DNA of 10,817 nucleotides. Source: Fimenecus sp051881335. Lineage in GTDB: Bacteria > Bacillota > Clostridia > Oscillospirales > Acutalibacteraceae. The translations under genes were made by a program, and so were the position numbers. The DNA lies in assembly GCA_051881335.1 (NCBI GenBank), contig JBJEPR010000178.1, positions 1 to 10,817 on the forward strand, in the 5' to 3' direction. The notes below the pieces were generated by a model. The model did no database searches, had not been told where the DNA came from, and saw nothing but the letters and a program-made list of their open reading frames with translations. This document shows positions 1 to 7,564 of this stretch, piece after piece. Each line of letters opens with the position of its first letter. The first letter of the stretch is position 1.

Positions 1-85
1 CCTGTGGTGCTCATCGGCAAGCAGGATGGCCTTCACGGGCATCCCCCCTCTGTCATAATACGGAAAAGACGACACCGCCCCCACG

Positions 86-1501
86 GTGACGCGTCTTGCG
101 CACATTTCGCGCTTAACCACGGATTTAGCCGCCACCTCGGGCGACCATCTCTTTGCGCCCGCAGGCGGCAAGGGTGTTTTCCATTCATACACCTACTGCT
201 ATATACGCCGCCGCGACAGCCGCGAAATCACGCTGTACGGCTCGAAAAGCGAGCGGCAGGGCTTTACGGTATTTGTTGCCGATATGCAAAGCGGCGTGTT
301 TACTTTACGAAAAGATATTGAGGGCTTGCATCTTACAAGCGGGCAAGTGTACGAGGTATTTTGCATTGCAAAGCTCTCAGGCGAATTTGACAGCGTGTTT
401 GACCGCTATTTCTTTGACTTTGTCGGCGTGAAAAAGCCCGATATTCCGCGGCTTACAGGCTACACCTCGTGGTACAACTATTTTCAAAAAATCGATGAGC
501 ACATCATATTGCGCGATTTGGCGGGACTGGACTTCGCCAAAGACGCGGTGAATATTTTTCAGGTAGATGACGGGTACGAGTCCGCCGTCGGCGACTGGCT
601 TACCCCCGACTCCAAAAAATTCCCGCACGGTATGGGGTATATTGCCGAGAAAATCCACGAAAAAGGTTATAAGGCAGGGCTGTGGTTAGCGCCGTTTAAC
701 GCCCAGCGCAGTTCGCGGATTTTAAAAGAGCACCCCGATTGGGTAATCCGCGACAACCGCAACGGCAAGCCGTTGCTCGGCTGTGTCGGTTGGGGCGGCG
801 CGTATACCTTTGATATTTACAATACGGAATTCCGTGCCTATTTAAAGAAAGTGTTTGACACGGTACTTCTTGATTGGGGATTTGATTTGGTCAAGCTCGA
901 TTTCCTGTACAGCCAATGTATGCAGCCGCGTGCGGGCAAAACCCGCGGCGAGATTATGTGCGACGCGGTCGATTTGTTGCGCGAGCTGTGCTATGACAAA
1001 CGCATTCTCGGCTGCGGTGTGCCGCTGGGTGCGTGTATGGGGATTTTTGACGCGTGCCGTATCGGTTGTGACGCAAACAAAGTATTCAAACCGCAAATCC
1101 CCAACAAGCTCGGTGTCAATCCCGAAATCCCCTCGTCGCAAAACGCAATCAACAACGCGATTTTCCGCAATCATTTGGACGGCCGCGCGTTTGCCTGCGA
1201 CCCCGATGTGTTCTTTTTGCGCGACAACAATTTAAAATACACCTTACAGCAAAAATTATTGCTCGGCAAGGTGAATGCCGTGTGCGGCAATGTGCTGTTT
1301 GTTTCGGACGATGCGGGCGACTATGACGCGGAAACCGTTGGATATTTGAAAGACTTTTTCGCGGACAAAAATTACAAGGTGCTTTCGGCGCAATATGAAG
1401 ACTGTGAGCGTATTCGCCTGCGTTTTTCGGAAAACGGCGCGGAAAAGGAACTGTATTTTAACATTTTGACCGGCGACGGCAATGTGACGGAATGTTTATA
1501 A
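86..1501 (+). CDS. Alpha-galactosidase, GH36-type (melibiase), N-terminally truncated
   Basis: Probable retaining alpha-galactosidase that removes terminal alpha-galactose from oligosaccharides. No signal peptide is visible, so a cytoplasmic location is likely. The catalytic barrel starts near residue 125 (GYTSWYNYF). It carries VDDGYE (D161-D162), KLDF with the expected nucleophile D272, RIGCD with the expected acid/base D329 (57 residues later, a spacing normal for GH36) and DPDVFFLRD. A short C-terminal beta domain follows. The 5' end is abnormal. Homology-like sequence (GDHLF, GKGVFHSYTYCY) begins close to the first possible start, a GTG at 86 with no Shine-Dalgarno site, and the frame is closed upstream by TAA at 56-58. 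GH36 enzymes normally have a much longer N-terminal beta-sandwich, so about 100 or more residues are missing through truncation, frameshift or an assembly break. The barrel itself is intact. Family assignment is firm; activity of this copy is uncertain. Confidence 0.8.
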   Translation: MTRLAHISRLTTDLAATSGDHLFAPAGGKGVFHSYTYCYIRRRDSREITLYGSKSERQGFTVFVADMQSGVFTLRKDIEGLHLTSGQVYEVFCIAKLSGEFDSVFDRYFFDFVGVKKPDIPRLTGYTSWYNYFQKIDEHIILRDLAGLDFAKDAVNIFQVDDGYESAVGDWLTPDSKKFPHGMGYIAEKIHEKGYKAGLWLAPFNAQRSSRILKEHPDWVIRDNRNGKPLLGCVGWGGAYTFDIYNTEFRAYLKKVFDTVLLDWGFDLVKLDFLYSQCMQPRAGKTRGEIMCDAVDLLRELCYDKRILGCGVPLGACMGIFDACRIGCDANKVFKPQIPNKLGVNPEIPSSQNAINNAIFRNHLDGRAFACDPDVFFLRDNNLKYTLQQKLLLGKVNAVCGNVLFVSDDAGDYDAETVGYLKDFFADKNYKVLSAQYEDCERIRLRFSENGAEKELYFNILTGDGNVTECL

Positions 1502-1519
1502 ACAAGTAGGAGAACAAAA

Positions 1520-3670
1520 ATGGAAATTACGCAAACCCTTTCACAGGAATTCAATTTACAGCCGTGGCAGGTTACGGCGGTGGTGGGGCTGTATGATGAG
1601 GGCTGTACTGTCCCGTTTATTGCGCGCTACCGCAAAGAGGCGCACGGCGCGCTCGATGACCAAACCATTCACAGCCTGTTAGAACGGCTTGACTATTTGC
1701 GCAATTTTGAGGCGCGGAAAGCCGAAATCCGTGCCGCCATTACGGATTTGGGGCAAATGACCGACAAAATCGAAACCGCGCTTGAAAATGCGAAAATCCT
1801 GTCGGAATTGGAAGACATTTACCGCCCGTTTCGCCCGAAACGCCGCACACGCGCCACGGTTGCCAAAGAAAAGGGCTTGGAGCCGCTTGCGGATTATCTG
1901 TTTGCGCAGGAAACTGCCGCGGACCCGTTTGCGGAAGCAGAAAAATATATGGACGAAGAAAAAGGCGTTGCCACGGCAGACGAAGCGTTGCAGGGCGCAA
2001 AGGATATTTTGGCGGAGTGCGTATCGGACAATGCCGATATACGCCGTCGGCTTCGCAATTTGTATGCGGTGACAGGCGTGATTTCGTCAAAAGCCGCAGA
2101 GAAAGACAAAGACAGCGTATACACGGCATATTATGATTACAGCGAGGCGGTTTCCAAAATCCCCGACCACCGTATTTTGGCGCTCGACCGCGGCGAAAAA
2201 GAGGAATTCTTAAAAGTCAGCGTTACGATGGACGAGGAAAAAGCGTTGCGCGTTTTGGAGAGTGAAACGGTCCAAAATCCCCGTTCGCCTTGCGCCCCGA
2301 TTTTAAAAGAGGTTTGCGCGGACGCGTACACGCGGCTTTTGGCGCCGTCGATTGCGCGGGAAACGAGAAACACGCTTACCGAGCGCGCTGCGGCGGGTGC
2401 CATACGCAATTTCGGCTTGAATTTGCACGAATTGTTGATGCAACCGCCCGTCAAAAACAAGGTCACTTTGGGGTTAGACCCAGGATACCGCACAGGCTGT
2501 AAAGCCGCCGTGGTGGACGGCACGGGTAAGGTTTTGGACACAGGCGTGCTCTACATCACCCATTCCGATGCGCAAAAAACTGCCGCTGCCGAAAAGGTGA
2601 AATACTTTATTCAAACATACGGCGTGGAAGTCATTTCCATCGGCAACGGCACGGCAAGCAAGGAAACCGAAATTTTCGTCAGCGATTTATTAAAATCCAT
2701 TCCCCAAAAGGTATCCTATATGGTGGTCAGCGAGGCGGGTGCGAGCGTGTATTCCGCAAGCAAGCTCGCCGCCGAGGAATTTCCGCAGTTCGACTTAACG
2801 CTGCGCAGTGCCGTCAGCATTGCACGGCGTTTGCAAGACCCGCTGGCGGAGCTTGTAAAAATCGAGCCGAAAGCGATAGGCGTCGGGCAATATCAGCACG
2901 ATATGCCGCAAAAGGAATTGGCGGCTGAACTTGATTTCGTGGTCGAATCGTGCGTCAACGCTGTGGGTGCTGACCTAAACACCGCTTCTGCACCGCTGTT
3001 ACAGCATATTTCGGGCATTTCCTCTGCCATTGCCAAAAATATTGTCACCTTCCGCGAAGAAAACGGGCGGTTTGACAGCCGTGCGCAATTAAAAAAAGTC
3101 CCGAAATTGGGGCCGAAGGCGTTTGAGCAATGCGCGGGCTTTTTGCGCATTTCCGACGGTAAAAATGCCTTAGACGCGACCGCCGTACACCCTGAAAGCT
3201 ACGCGGCGGCGAAGTCGTTACTTTCCGTGCTCGGCTTTTCCGAAAAAGATATCGGTACGCCGGCGCTTTCTGCCCTTTCCGCGCGTGTTTCCGCGTTCGG
3301 CGAAGAAAAACTGGCAAAGGAAATTGCAGTCGGCTTACCGACCCTTTCGGATATTTTGTCGGAACTGCAAAAACCCGGTCGAGACCCGCGAGACGAGCTC
3401 CCCGCGCCCCTACTTCGCACCGACATCCTCGAAATGAAAGATTTAAAGCCCGGAATGGAGCTTGTCGGTACGGTGCGCAATGTCATTGATTTCGGCGCAT
3501 TTGTGGACATCGGCGTGCACCAAGACGGGCTGGTGCACATTTCGCAGATTTGCGACCGCTTTATTAAACATCCGAGCGAGGTCTTAAAAGTCGGGGAAAC
3601 GGTCAAGGTACGGGTACTCTCGGTCGATGAGAAAAAAGGTCGAATCAGCCTGACAATGAAGCAAGGATAA
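1520..3670 (+). CDS. tex: Tex family RNA-binding transcriptional accessory protein
   Basis: Tex is a conserved cytoplasmic nucleic-acid-binding protein related to eukaryotic Spt6 and linked to transcription. The 716 residues match the usual length and domain order. A helical N-terminal region (PFIARYRKE near residue 31) comes first. A YqgF/RNase H-like domain starts near residue 317 (LGLDPGYRTGCK) and includes IGNGTASKE and SEAGASVYSAS. The conserved block SIARRLQDPLAELVKIEPK and GVGQYQHD follow. Helix-hairpin-helix motifs lie near 478-545 (NAVGADLNTAS, KVPKLGPKAFEQ). A C-terminal S1 domain spans about 644-712 (GTVRNVIDFGAFVDIG, DGLVHIS, GRISLTMK). The ATG at 1520 has AGGAG at 1508-1512 with good spacing. 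Only 18 bp separate it from the galactosidase, so the two may be co-transcribed, but no functional link is implied. Confidence 0.97.
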   Translation: MEITQTLSQEFNLQPWQVTAVVGLYDEGCTVPFIARYRKEAHGALDDQTIHSLLERLDYLRNFEARKAEIRAAITDLGQMTDKIETALENAKILSELEDIYRPFRPKRRTRATVAKEKGLEPLADYLFAQETAADPFAEAEKYMDEEKGVATADEALQGAKDILAECVSDNADIRRRLRNLYAVTGVISSKAAEKDKDSVYTAYYDYSEAVSKIPDHRILALDRGEKEEFLKVSVTMDEEKALRVLESETVQNPRSPCAPILKEVCADAYTRLLAPSIARETRNTLTERAAAGAIRNFGLNLHELLMQPPVKNKVTLGLDPGYRTGCKAAVVDGTGKVLDTGVLYITHSDAQKTAAAEKVKYFIQTYGVEVISIGNGTASKETEIFVSDLLKSIPQKVSYMVVSEAGASVYSASKLAAEEFPQFDLTLRSAVSIARRLQDPLAELVKIEPKAIGVGQYQHDMPQKELAAELDFVVESCVNAVGADLNTASAPLLQHISGISSAIAKNIVTFREENGRFDSRAQLKKVPKLGPKAFEQCAGFLRISDGKNALDATAVHPESYAAAKSLLSVLGFSEKDIGTPALSALSARVSAFGEEKLAKEIAVGLPTLSDILSELQKPGRDPRDELPAPLLRTDILEMKDLKPGMELVGTVRNVIDFGAFVDIGVHQDGLVHISQICDRFIKHPSEVLKVGETVKVRVLSVDEKKGRISLTMKQG

Positions 3671-3673
3671 AAG

Positions 3674-3709
3674 CGAATTTCCGTTCACCGTAAGTGAATG
3701 AAAATTCAC
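3674..3709 (+). other. Alternative stem-loops just after the tex stop codon
   Basis: Two mutually exclusive small hairpins can be drawn. One is a perfect 6-bp stem, GTGAAT (3694-3699) with ATTCAC (3704-3709), closed by a GAAA tetraloop. The other pairs TTCAC (3684-3688) with GTGAA (3694-3698), and an outer GAATTT/AAATTC pairing (3674-3679 with 3702-3707) can form around it. No U-run follows directly; the nearest T6 is at 3732-3737. They could contribute to tex 3' end formation or be chance in AT-rich DNA. Confidence 0.3.
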
Positions 3710-3739
3710 CGAAAATACCGAAAAATCAAGGTTTTTTCC

Positions 3740-3779
3740 GCAAAAAAATGCACAAATTTTGCCATTTTTGCATATTTTT
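3740..3779 (+). terminator. Weak candidate terminator between tex and dat
   Basis: GCAAAAAAATG (3740-3750) can pair with CATTTTTGC (3763-3771) as a 9-bp stem with a 2-nt bulge and a 12-nt loop. A T-rich tract (3773-3779) follows. The stem is mostly A-T, so it is weak by intrinsic-terminator standards. Its place between tex and the dat promoter is where a terminator would be expected. The same AT-rich tract lies directly upstream of the -35 box and could instead act as an UP element. Confidence 0.3.
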
Positions 3780-3782
3780 AGG

Positions 3783-3811
3783 TTGACACACTTTTTTCGG
3801 AATACTATAAT
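3783..3811 (+). promoter_or_regulatory. Sigma-A promoter of the dat operon
   Basis: A perfect -35 box TTGACA (3783-3788) and a perfect -10 box TATAAT (3806-3811) are separated by exactly 17 bp. The 30 bp upstream are extremely AT-rich, as in an UP element. Initiation would fall near 3818, leaving a leader of about 100 nt before the dat start at 3919. No clear operator is visible over the boxes, so strong and possibly constitutive expression is expected. The only obvious reading partner is the seven-gene run beginning with dat. Confidence 0.9.
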
Positions 3812-3904
3812 AGAAAGCGATTTAAGTTAGGCTGTATTTTATTTCTGTGCAACGGCGGGCAAAAATGAAAACGGCTTAGCTTTTTATTTTGGAATTTTAT
3901 TTTT

Positions 3905-3909
3905 GGAGG
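3905..3909 (+). promoter_or_regulatory. Ribosome binding site that fixes the dat start
   Basis: GGAGG lies 9 nt before the ATG at 3919. The frame is open upstream to a TTG at 3889, but that TTG has no Shine-Dalgarno site, and the extra residues do not belong to the aminotransferase family. The ATG at 3919 is therefore the start. Confidence 0.85.
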
Positions 3910-3918
3910 CTATCTCTT

Positions 3919-4761
3919 ATGGAAAATATCGGCTATTACAACGGCAAAACAGGGTTGATTGAGGAAATGACCATCCCGATGGGCGACCGTAGTGTCTATT
4001 TCGGCGACGGCGTGTATGACGCGACCTATTCCGTCAACCACATCATTTTTGCGATTGAAGACCATTTAGACCGTTTTTATAACAGCTGCCGTCTCCTCGA
4101 AATCCCCGCCCCCATGGAGCGCGAGGAACTGAAAAAGACGCTGTACGATTGCGTAAAGCAGGTTGACGACCCCAACCAATTCGTCTATTGGCAGTGCACC
4201 CGCGGTACAGGGATTCGCAACCACATTTTCCCCGAGGGCAAAAGCAATTTGCTCATTTACTGCCTGCCCTGCCCGATGAAGGATTTGAGCCAGCGCTATA
4301 AACTGATTTCGATGGAGGACACGCGTTTTTACCACTGCAATGTAAAAACCTTAAACCTCATTCCGAGCGTGCTGGCAAGCCAGCGTGCTAAAGAGGCGGG
4401 CTGTCAGGAAACCGTGTTCCACCGCGGCGAGTTGGTCACGGAATGCGCGCACTCCAATGTTTCGATTATCAAAGACGGCAAATTCATTACCCATCAGCTT
4501 GACAACCTCGTGTTGCCCGGGATTACCCGTAAACACTTAATCGAAATCTGCAAAGAAAAGGGCATTCCCGTCGAAGAGCGCGACTACACAATGGACGATT
4601 TGCGCGCGGCGGACGAAATCATCGTTTCGTCCTCAGGTGCTTTATGTATGCCCGCCTGTGAATTAGACGGTCAGCCCGTCGGCGGTAAGGCCCCCGAAAT
4701 CATCAAGATTTTGCAGGACGCCTATCTTGACCGCTTACATAAAGAAACCGCTGTCAAATAA
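3919..4761 (+). CDS. dat: D-amino-acid transaminase (class IV aminotransferase)
   Basis: PLP-dependent, cytoplasmic enzyme of fold type IV that transaminates D-amino acids, classically D-alanine + 2-oxoglutarate giving pyruvate + D-glutamate. At 280 residues it has the family's normal length and aligns from memory along its length with the Bacillus enzyme. Visible residues are FGDGVYD with Y33, HLDRF with R51, RGTGIRNH with R100 and H102, KTLNLIPS with the PLP lysine K143, and TECAHSNV with E175 near the PLP ring nitrogen. The R-x-H pair at 100-102 is the carboxylate trap typical of D-amino-acid transaminases. It argues against branched-chain aminotransferase and aminodeoxychorismate lyase. 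It is the first gene after the promoter at 3783 and is followed 24 bp later by a DUF4392 gene. With alr at the operon's end, it suggests that D-glutamate is made or consumed here. Substrate preference is inferred. Confidence 0.9.
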   Translation: MENIGYYNGKTGLIEEMTIPMGDRSVYFGDGVYDATYSVNHIIFAIEDHLDRFYNSCRLLEIPAPMEREELKKTLYDCVKQVDDPNQFVYWQCTRGTGIRNHIFPEGKSNLLIYCLPCPMKDLSQRYKLISMEDTRFYHCNVKTLNLIPSVLASQRAKEAGCQETVFHRGELVTECAHSNVSIIKDGKFITHQLDNLVLPGITRKHLIEICKEKGIPVEERDYTMDDLRAADEIIVSSSGALCMPACELDGQPVGGKAPEIIKILQDAYLDRLHKETAVK

Positions 4762-4785
4762 ACCGCACTGCAGGAGGAAACCGCT

Positions 4786-5856
4786 ATGACGCAAAAGGAA
4801 CTGACCGATTTCAACATCGGCGAAAATTTGGACGCGCTTGCCAATTTAGACCCGCGCGGCTACGGCGTTTGCCGTATTTTGTATGCGGGAGCGCGCGAAT
4901 ACACGGGCGAACCGATGACGATGCACGCCGCAAAACTGCTTTGCAACACCTTGAAAGAGGGCGACCTTGTCTACTTAATGACAGGGTTCGTGTTGCTGGA
5001 CAACAAAGCCGCCGAAACCGATGGCATTGTCAGCACGATGCTCCTTGCACGCGCTTTGGTTTTGGCGTTTAATGTCAAGCCCGTTGTGATTTGCCAGGAA
5101 GAAAATTTAGAGGCGGTCAAAAACATCGCTCGCGTTATCGGCTTGCATTTATATTTCACAATGGAGGACTTAAAAGCCAATCCCGTATCTATGGCGGCCG
5201 TTCCCTTTACCAAAGATAAATCCAAAGCCGAAGCACAGGCGAACGCTCTGCTTGAAAAGGGCTTTCCTGCGGCGGTTATCGCCAACGAATTCCCCGGTGA
5301 AAACCGCGTCGGTGAATTCCACAACGCCGTCGGTAAATGCACCACACCGCTTGAGGCGAAAGCAGATATTCTGTTTGAAAAATTACAGCAGGCGGGCGTG
5401 TTGAATATCGCCATCGGCGACCTCGGTAACGAACTCGGTATGGGTGCAATTATTGACCATTTAGACAAATATGTTCCCGGCTGTGCAAAGGACACCTGCG
5501 TTTGCGGGTGCGGCGGCGGCATCGCCACACGCGTGGCGGCGGACAACATCATCACCGCCACCGTTTCGGATTGGGGCTGTTACGGAATGATTGCCGCTAT
5601 CGCCTATCTGTTGGGCGATATGGATATTATGCACGACGCAGAGCTTGAAAAAGAGGTGCTGACCACTGCCGCAAAAAGCGGTATGGTCGATATGTACGGT
5701 TGGACAATTCCTGCCATTGACGGATTTGATTTACAAACCAATATGACAATTGTTACGCTGATGCGCGAGTGCATCAAATATGCGCCGAAACTCGAAACCA
5801 AATGTAAAAACTGGTTTGACCGCACCTTGGCGCTCGGTTTCTTTGACGGGCAGTAA
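4786..5856 (+). CDS. DUF4392 protein, D-glutamate cyclase C-terminal-like
   Basis: This 356-residue protein resembles the DUF4392 family, which forms the C-terminal half of animal mitochondrial D-glutamate cyclase (DGLUCY; D-glutamate to 5-oxo-D-proline). Hallmarks are an N-terminal block with DPRGYGV, VYLMTGFVLLDNKAAETDG near residue 65, a helix-rich middle, the family motif GDLGNELGMG at 211-220, and VSDWGCYG near 260. The third motif position is L where G is more usual. Four cysteines (C233, C238, C240, C242) cluster just after the motif, followed by a GGG run. No signal peptide or membrane segment is seen. The ATG at 4786 is preceded by a strong AGGAGGA. The other half of DGLUCY, DUF1445, is encoded three genes downstream. 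The name is by homology; whether this half alone catalyses anything is not known from the sequence. Confidence 0.8.
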   Translation: MTQKELTDFNIGENLDALANLDPRGYGVCRILYAGAREYTGEPMTMHAAKLLCNTLKEGDLVYLMTGFVLLDNKAAETDGIVSTMLLARALVLAFNVKPVVICQEENLEAVKNIARVIGLHLYFTMEDLKANPVSMAAVPFTKDKSKAEAQANALLEKGFPAAVIANEFPGENRVGEFHNAVGKCTTPLEAKADILFEKLQQAGVLNIAIGDLGNELGMGAIIDHLDKYVPGCAKDTCVCGCGGGIATRVAADNIITATVSDWGCYGMIAAIAYLLGDMDIMHDAELEKEVLTTAAKSGMVDMYGWTIPAIDGFDLQTNMTIVTLMRECIKYAPKLETKCKNWFDRTLALGFFDGQ

Positions 5857-5882
5857 TACGCCCTGCTTTATGAGGTATTTTT

Positions 5883-6614
5883 ATGCAAGAGCCTTTGATT
5901 TTACACGCGGGTGACAGCGCGCTGGTGGTGGAATTCGGGCGGGAAATTGCGGAAGACATTAATGCCCGCGTGCATGCGCTCGACGCCGCCGTGCGGCAAA
6001 AGCACATCATCGGCGTGACCGAAACCGTACCGACCTTTCGCTCGTTGACCGTGTTTTATGACCCGTCGGTGCTCTCCTTTGAGCGGTTACAAAGGAAACT
6101 TTTGAAACTTTGCAAAGGGCTTTCACTTTCTTCTGATACCGAGAAAAAGATTGTTGAAATTCCCGTGTTATACGGCGGCGAATACGGTGAGGATTTACAA
6201 GATGTTGCCGCACATGCGGGGCTTACCGAAGAAGAGGTCATCAAAATCCATACAGGCACCGATTACCGCATTTTTATGCTCGGCTTTTTGCCGGGCTTTG
6301 TGTATTTGGGGGGTATGGATAACCGCATCGCCTGCCCGAGACTTTCTACGCCCCGCACCAAAATCCACGCAGGCGCAGTCGGTATCGGCGGCGAACAGAC
6401 GGGGATTTATCCGCTTGCCTCTCCCGGCGGCTGGCGGCTGATCGGCACCACGCCCGTACGCCCCTATGACAACACCCGCACCCCGCCCGTGCTGTTTTCG
6501 GCGGGCGAATATATTCGTTTTGTCTCTGTCACAGAGGACGAATACTGTGAAATCGAACAGCAGGTGCAAAACGGCACCTATGTCTGCAAAGTGACGGGAG
6601 GTGCCGCAAAATGA
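5883..6614 (+). CDS. pxpB: 5-oxoprolinase subunit B (PxpB/KipI family)
   Basis: Subunit of the cytoplasmic PxpABC 5-oxoprolinase, which uses ATP to open 5-oxoproline to glutamate. The 243 residues show the KipI/carboxyltransferase subunit 1 pattern: an N-terminal GDSALVVEFG, ETVPTFRSLTVFYDP near 46, IPVLYGGEYGEDL near 95, GFLPGFVYLGGM near 133, CPRLSTPRTKIHAGAVGIGG, and ASPGGWRLIGTTP near 179. The Bacillus homologue KipI also inhibits the sporulation kinase KinA, so the family name alone does not fix the role. Directly overlapping pxpC and pxpA in the same operon make 5-oxoprolinase the better call. The ATG at 5883 has a modest GAGG site. The gene's TGA overlaps the pxpC ATG (ATGA at 6611-6614), implying translational coupling. 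Confidence 0.93.
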   Translation: MQEPLILHAGDSALVVEFGREIAEDINARVHALDAAVRQKHIIGVTETVPTFRSLTVFYDPSVLSFERLQRKLLKLCKGLSLSSDTEKKIVEIPVLYGGEYGEDLQDVAAHAGLTEEEVIKIHTGTDYRIFMLGFLPGFVYLGGMDNRIACPRLSTPRTKIHAGAVGIGGEQTGIYPLASPGGWRLIGTTPVRPYDNTRTPPVLFSAGEYIRFVSVTEDEYCEIEQQVQNGTYVCKVTGGAAK

Positions 6615-7564
6615 GCATTCGCGTTATCAAGCCCGGGGTGCTGACCACCGTGCAGGACGGCGGCAGAACGGGTTTTCAGGCAAAGGGTTTTAATGTTTCG
6701 GGCGTGATGGACCGCCGCGCTTACCGTTTCGGCAACTTCCTTGTGGGCAATTACACCGACGAGGCGGTTTTGGAAATGTCGATGCTCGGCGGCAGTTTCA
6801 CCTTTTTGGAGTCCAATTATATTGCGATTACGGGCGCGGATATGGGCGCGACCATAGAGGGCGTGCCCGCGCCAATGTACGAAACGCTGTTCGTTCGCGA
6901 GGGCGATACGCTTTCGTTTGGTGCTGCAAAAAACGGCGTTTACACCTATGTTGCCTTTGCAGGCGGGTTAGATGTGCCGCAGGTACTCGGCAGTCGTTCC
7001 ACAAACCTCAAATGCGCGCTCGGCGGCTTCAATGGGCGCAAGCTCAAAGCGGGTGACATTTTGCCGTTTCGCAAGCCGCTCGATGATTTGGGCGATTTGC
7101 GTGTGCACCACCTGCCCCAAGAACACTATGACAGCGAAGCACCCATTCGCGTTGTATTAGGCCCGCAAGACGATTATTTTACCGAGCAAGGGATAAAAAC
7201 CTTTTTATCCGCCCCCTACCGCGTTACCGAACAGACCGACCGAATGGGCTGTAAATTGGACGGTGAAACCATCGAATACAAAGACAAGGTCGATATTATT
7301 TCGGACGGTATTGTATTCGGCAGTGTGCAAGTGCCGCCCAAAGGTACGCCGATTATAATGCTTGCCGACCGCCAGACAACGGGCGGCTACGCAAAAATTG
7401 CCACGGTCATTACGGTAGATTTGCCGCGCTTGGTGCAAAAAAAGCCTGGCGACACCGTGCATTTCAAAGCCGTTTCGGTAAAAGAAGCCGAAAAGCTTTT
7501 AAAACAGGAACAACAGCAATTTGAAACCTTGTTACTACATTACGGAGAGGACTTAATCGGATGA
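6611..7564 (+). CDS. pxpC: 5-oxoprolinase subunit C (PxpC/KipA family)
   Basis: Second carboxyltransferase-like subunit of the ATP-dependent 5-oxoprolinase, partnering PxpB. The 317 residues are typical of the family. They show TVQDGGRTG at 13-21, GVMDRRAYRFGNFLVGN near 31-47, AITGAD, YVAFAGGLDVPQVLGSRST near 112, GPQDDYF, TDRMGCKLDG, and near 231-266 the block SDGIVFGSVQVPPKGTPI followed by LADRQTTGGYAKIATV. The homologous domains occur in urea amidolyase and allophanate hydrolase fusions, but no amidase or biotin carboxylase is present here and pxpA is nearby, so 5-oxoprolinase is preferred. The start overlaps pxpB by 4 nt and the stop overlaps the next gene by 4 nt (ATGA at 7561-7564). This tight coupling ties the DUF1445 protein to the same complex or pathway. 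Confidence 0.93.
   Translation: MSIRVIKPGVLTTVQDGGRTGFQAKGFNVSGVMDRRAYRFGNFLVGNYTDEAVLEMSMLGGSFTFLESNYIAITGADMGATIEGVPAPMYETLFVREGDTLSFGAAKNGVYTYVAFAGGLDVPQVLGSRSTNLKCALGGFNGRKLKAGDILPFRKPLDDLGDLRVHHLPQEHYDSEAPIRVVLGPQDDYFTEQGIKTFLSAPYRVTEQTDRMGCKLDGETIEYKDKVDIISDGIVFGSVQVPPKGTPIIMLADRQTTGGYAKIATVITVDLPRLVQKKPGDTVHFKAVSVKEAEKLLKQEQQQFETLLLHYGEDLIG

Noticed and set aside
1..42. - strand start of a divergent gene (MPVKAILLADEHHR)
   Set aside because: Only 14 codons are visible, the G-rich site abuts the ATG with no proper spacing, and I do not recognise the family. It is mentioned only as part of the junction finding.
3694..3709. CodY-like operator in the tex-dat gap
   Set aside because: The short palindrome GTGAAT-GAAA-ATTCAC only loosely resembles the CodY consensus and lies about 75 bp upstream of the -35 box.
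3865..3879. Four-codon leader ORF upstream of dat
   Set aside because: It is too short to support as a coding feature, and it has no repeated regulatory codons typical of an attenuator peptide.
4971..5561. Long - strand open frame of 196 codons inside the DUF4392 gene
   Set aside because: It lies wholly antisense to a well-conserved family gene, shows low-complexity serine/alanine-rich sequence, and has no recognisable motif.
5883..7564. KipI/KipA sporulation-kinase antagonist pair
   Set aside because: Same families, but overlap with the rest of a complete pxpABC set and the D-glutamate-cyclase-like gene makes 5-oxoprolinase the better call. No sporulation gene is nearby.
5883..7564. Urea amidolyase / allophanate hydrolase subunits
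   Set aside because: No biotin carboxylase or amidase domain is present, whereas pxpA is in the same operon.
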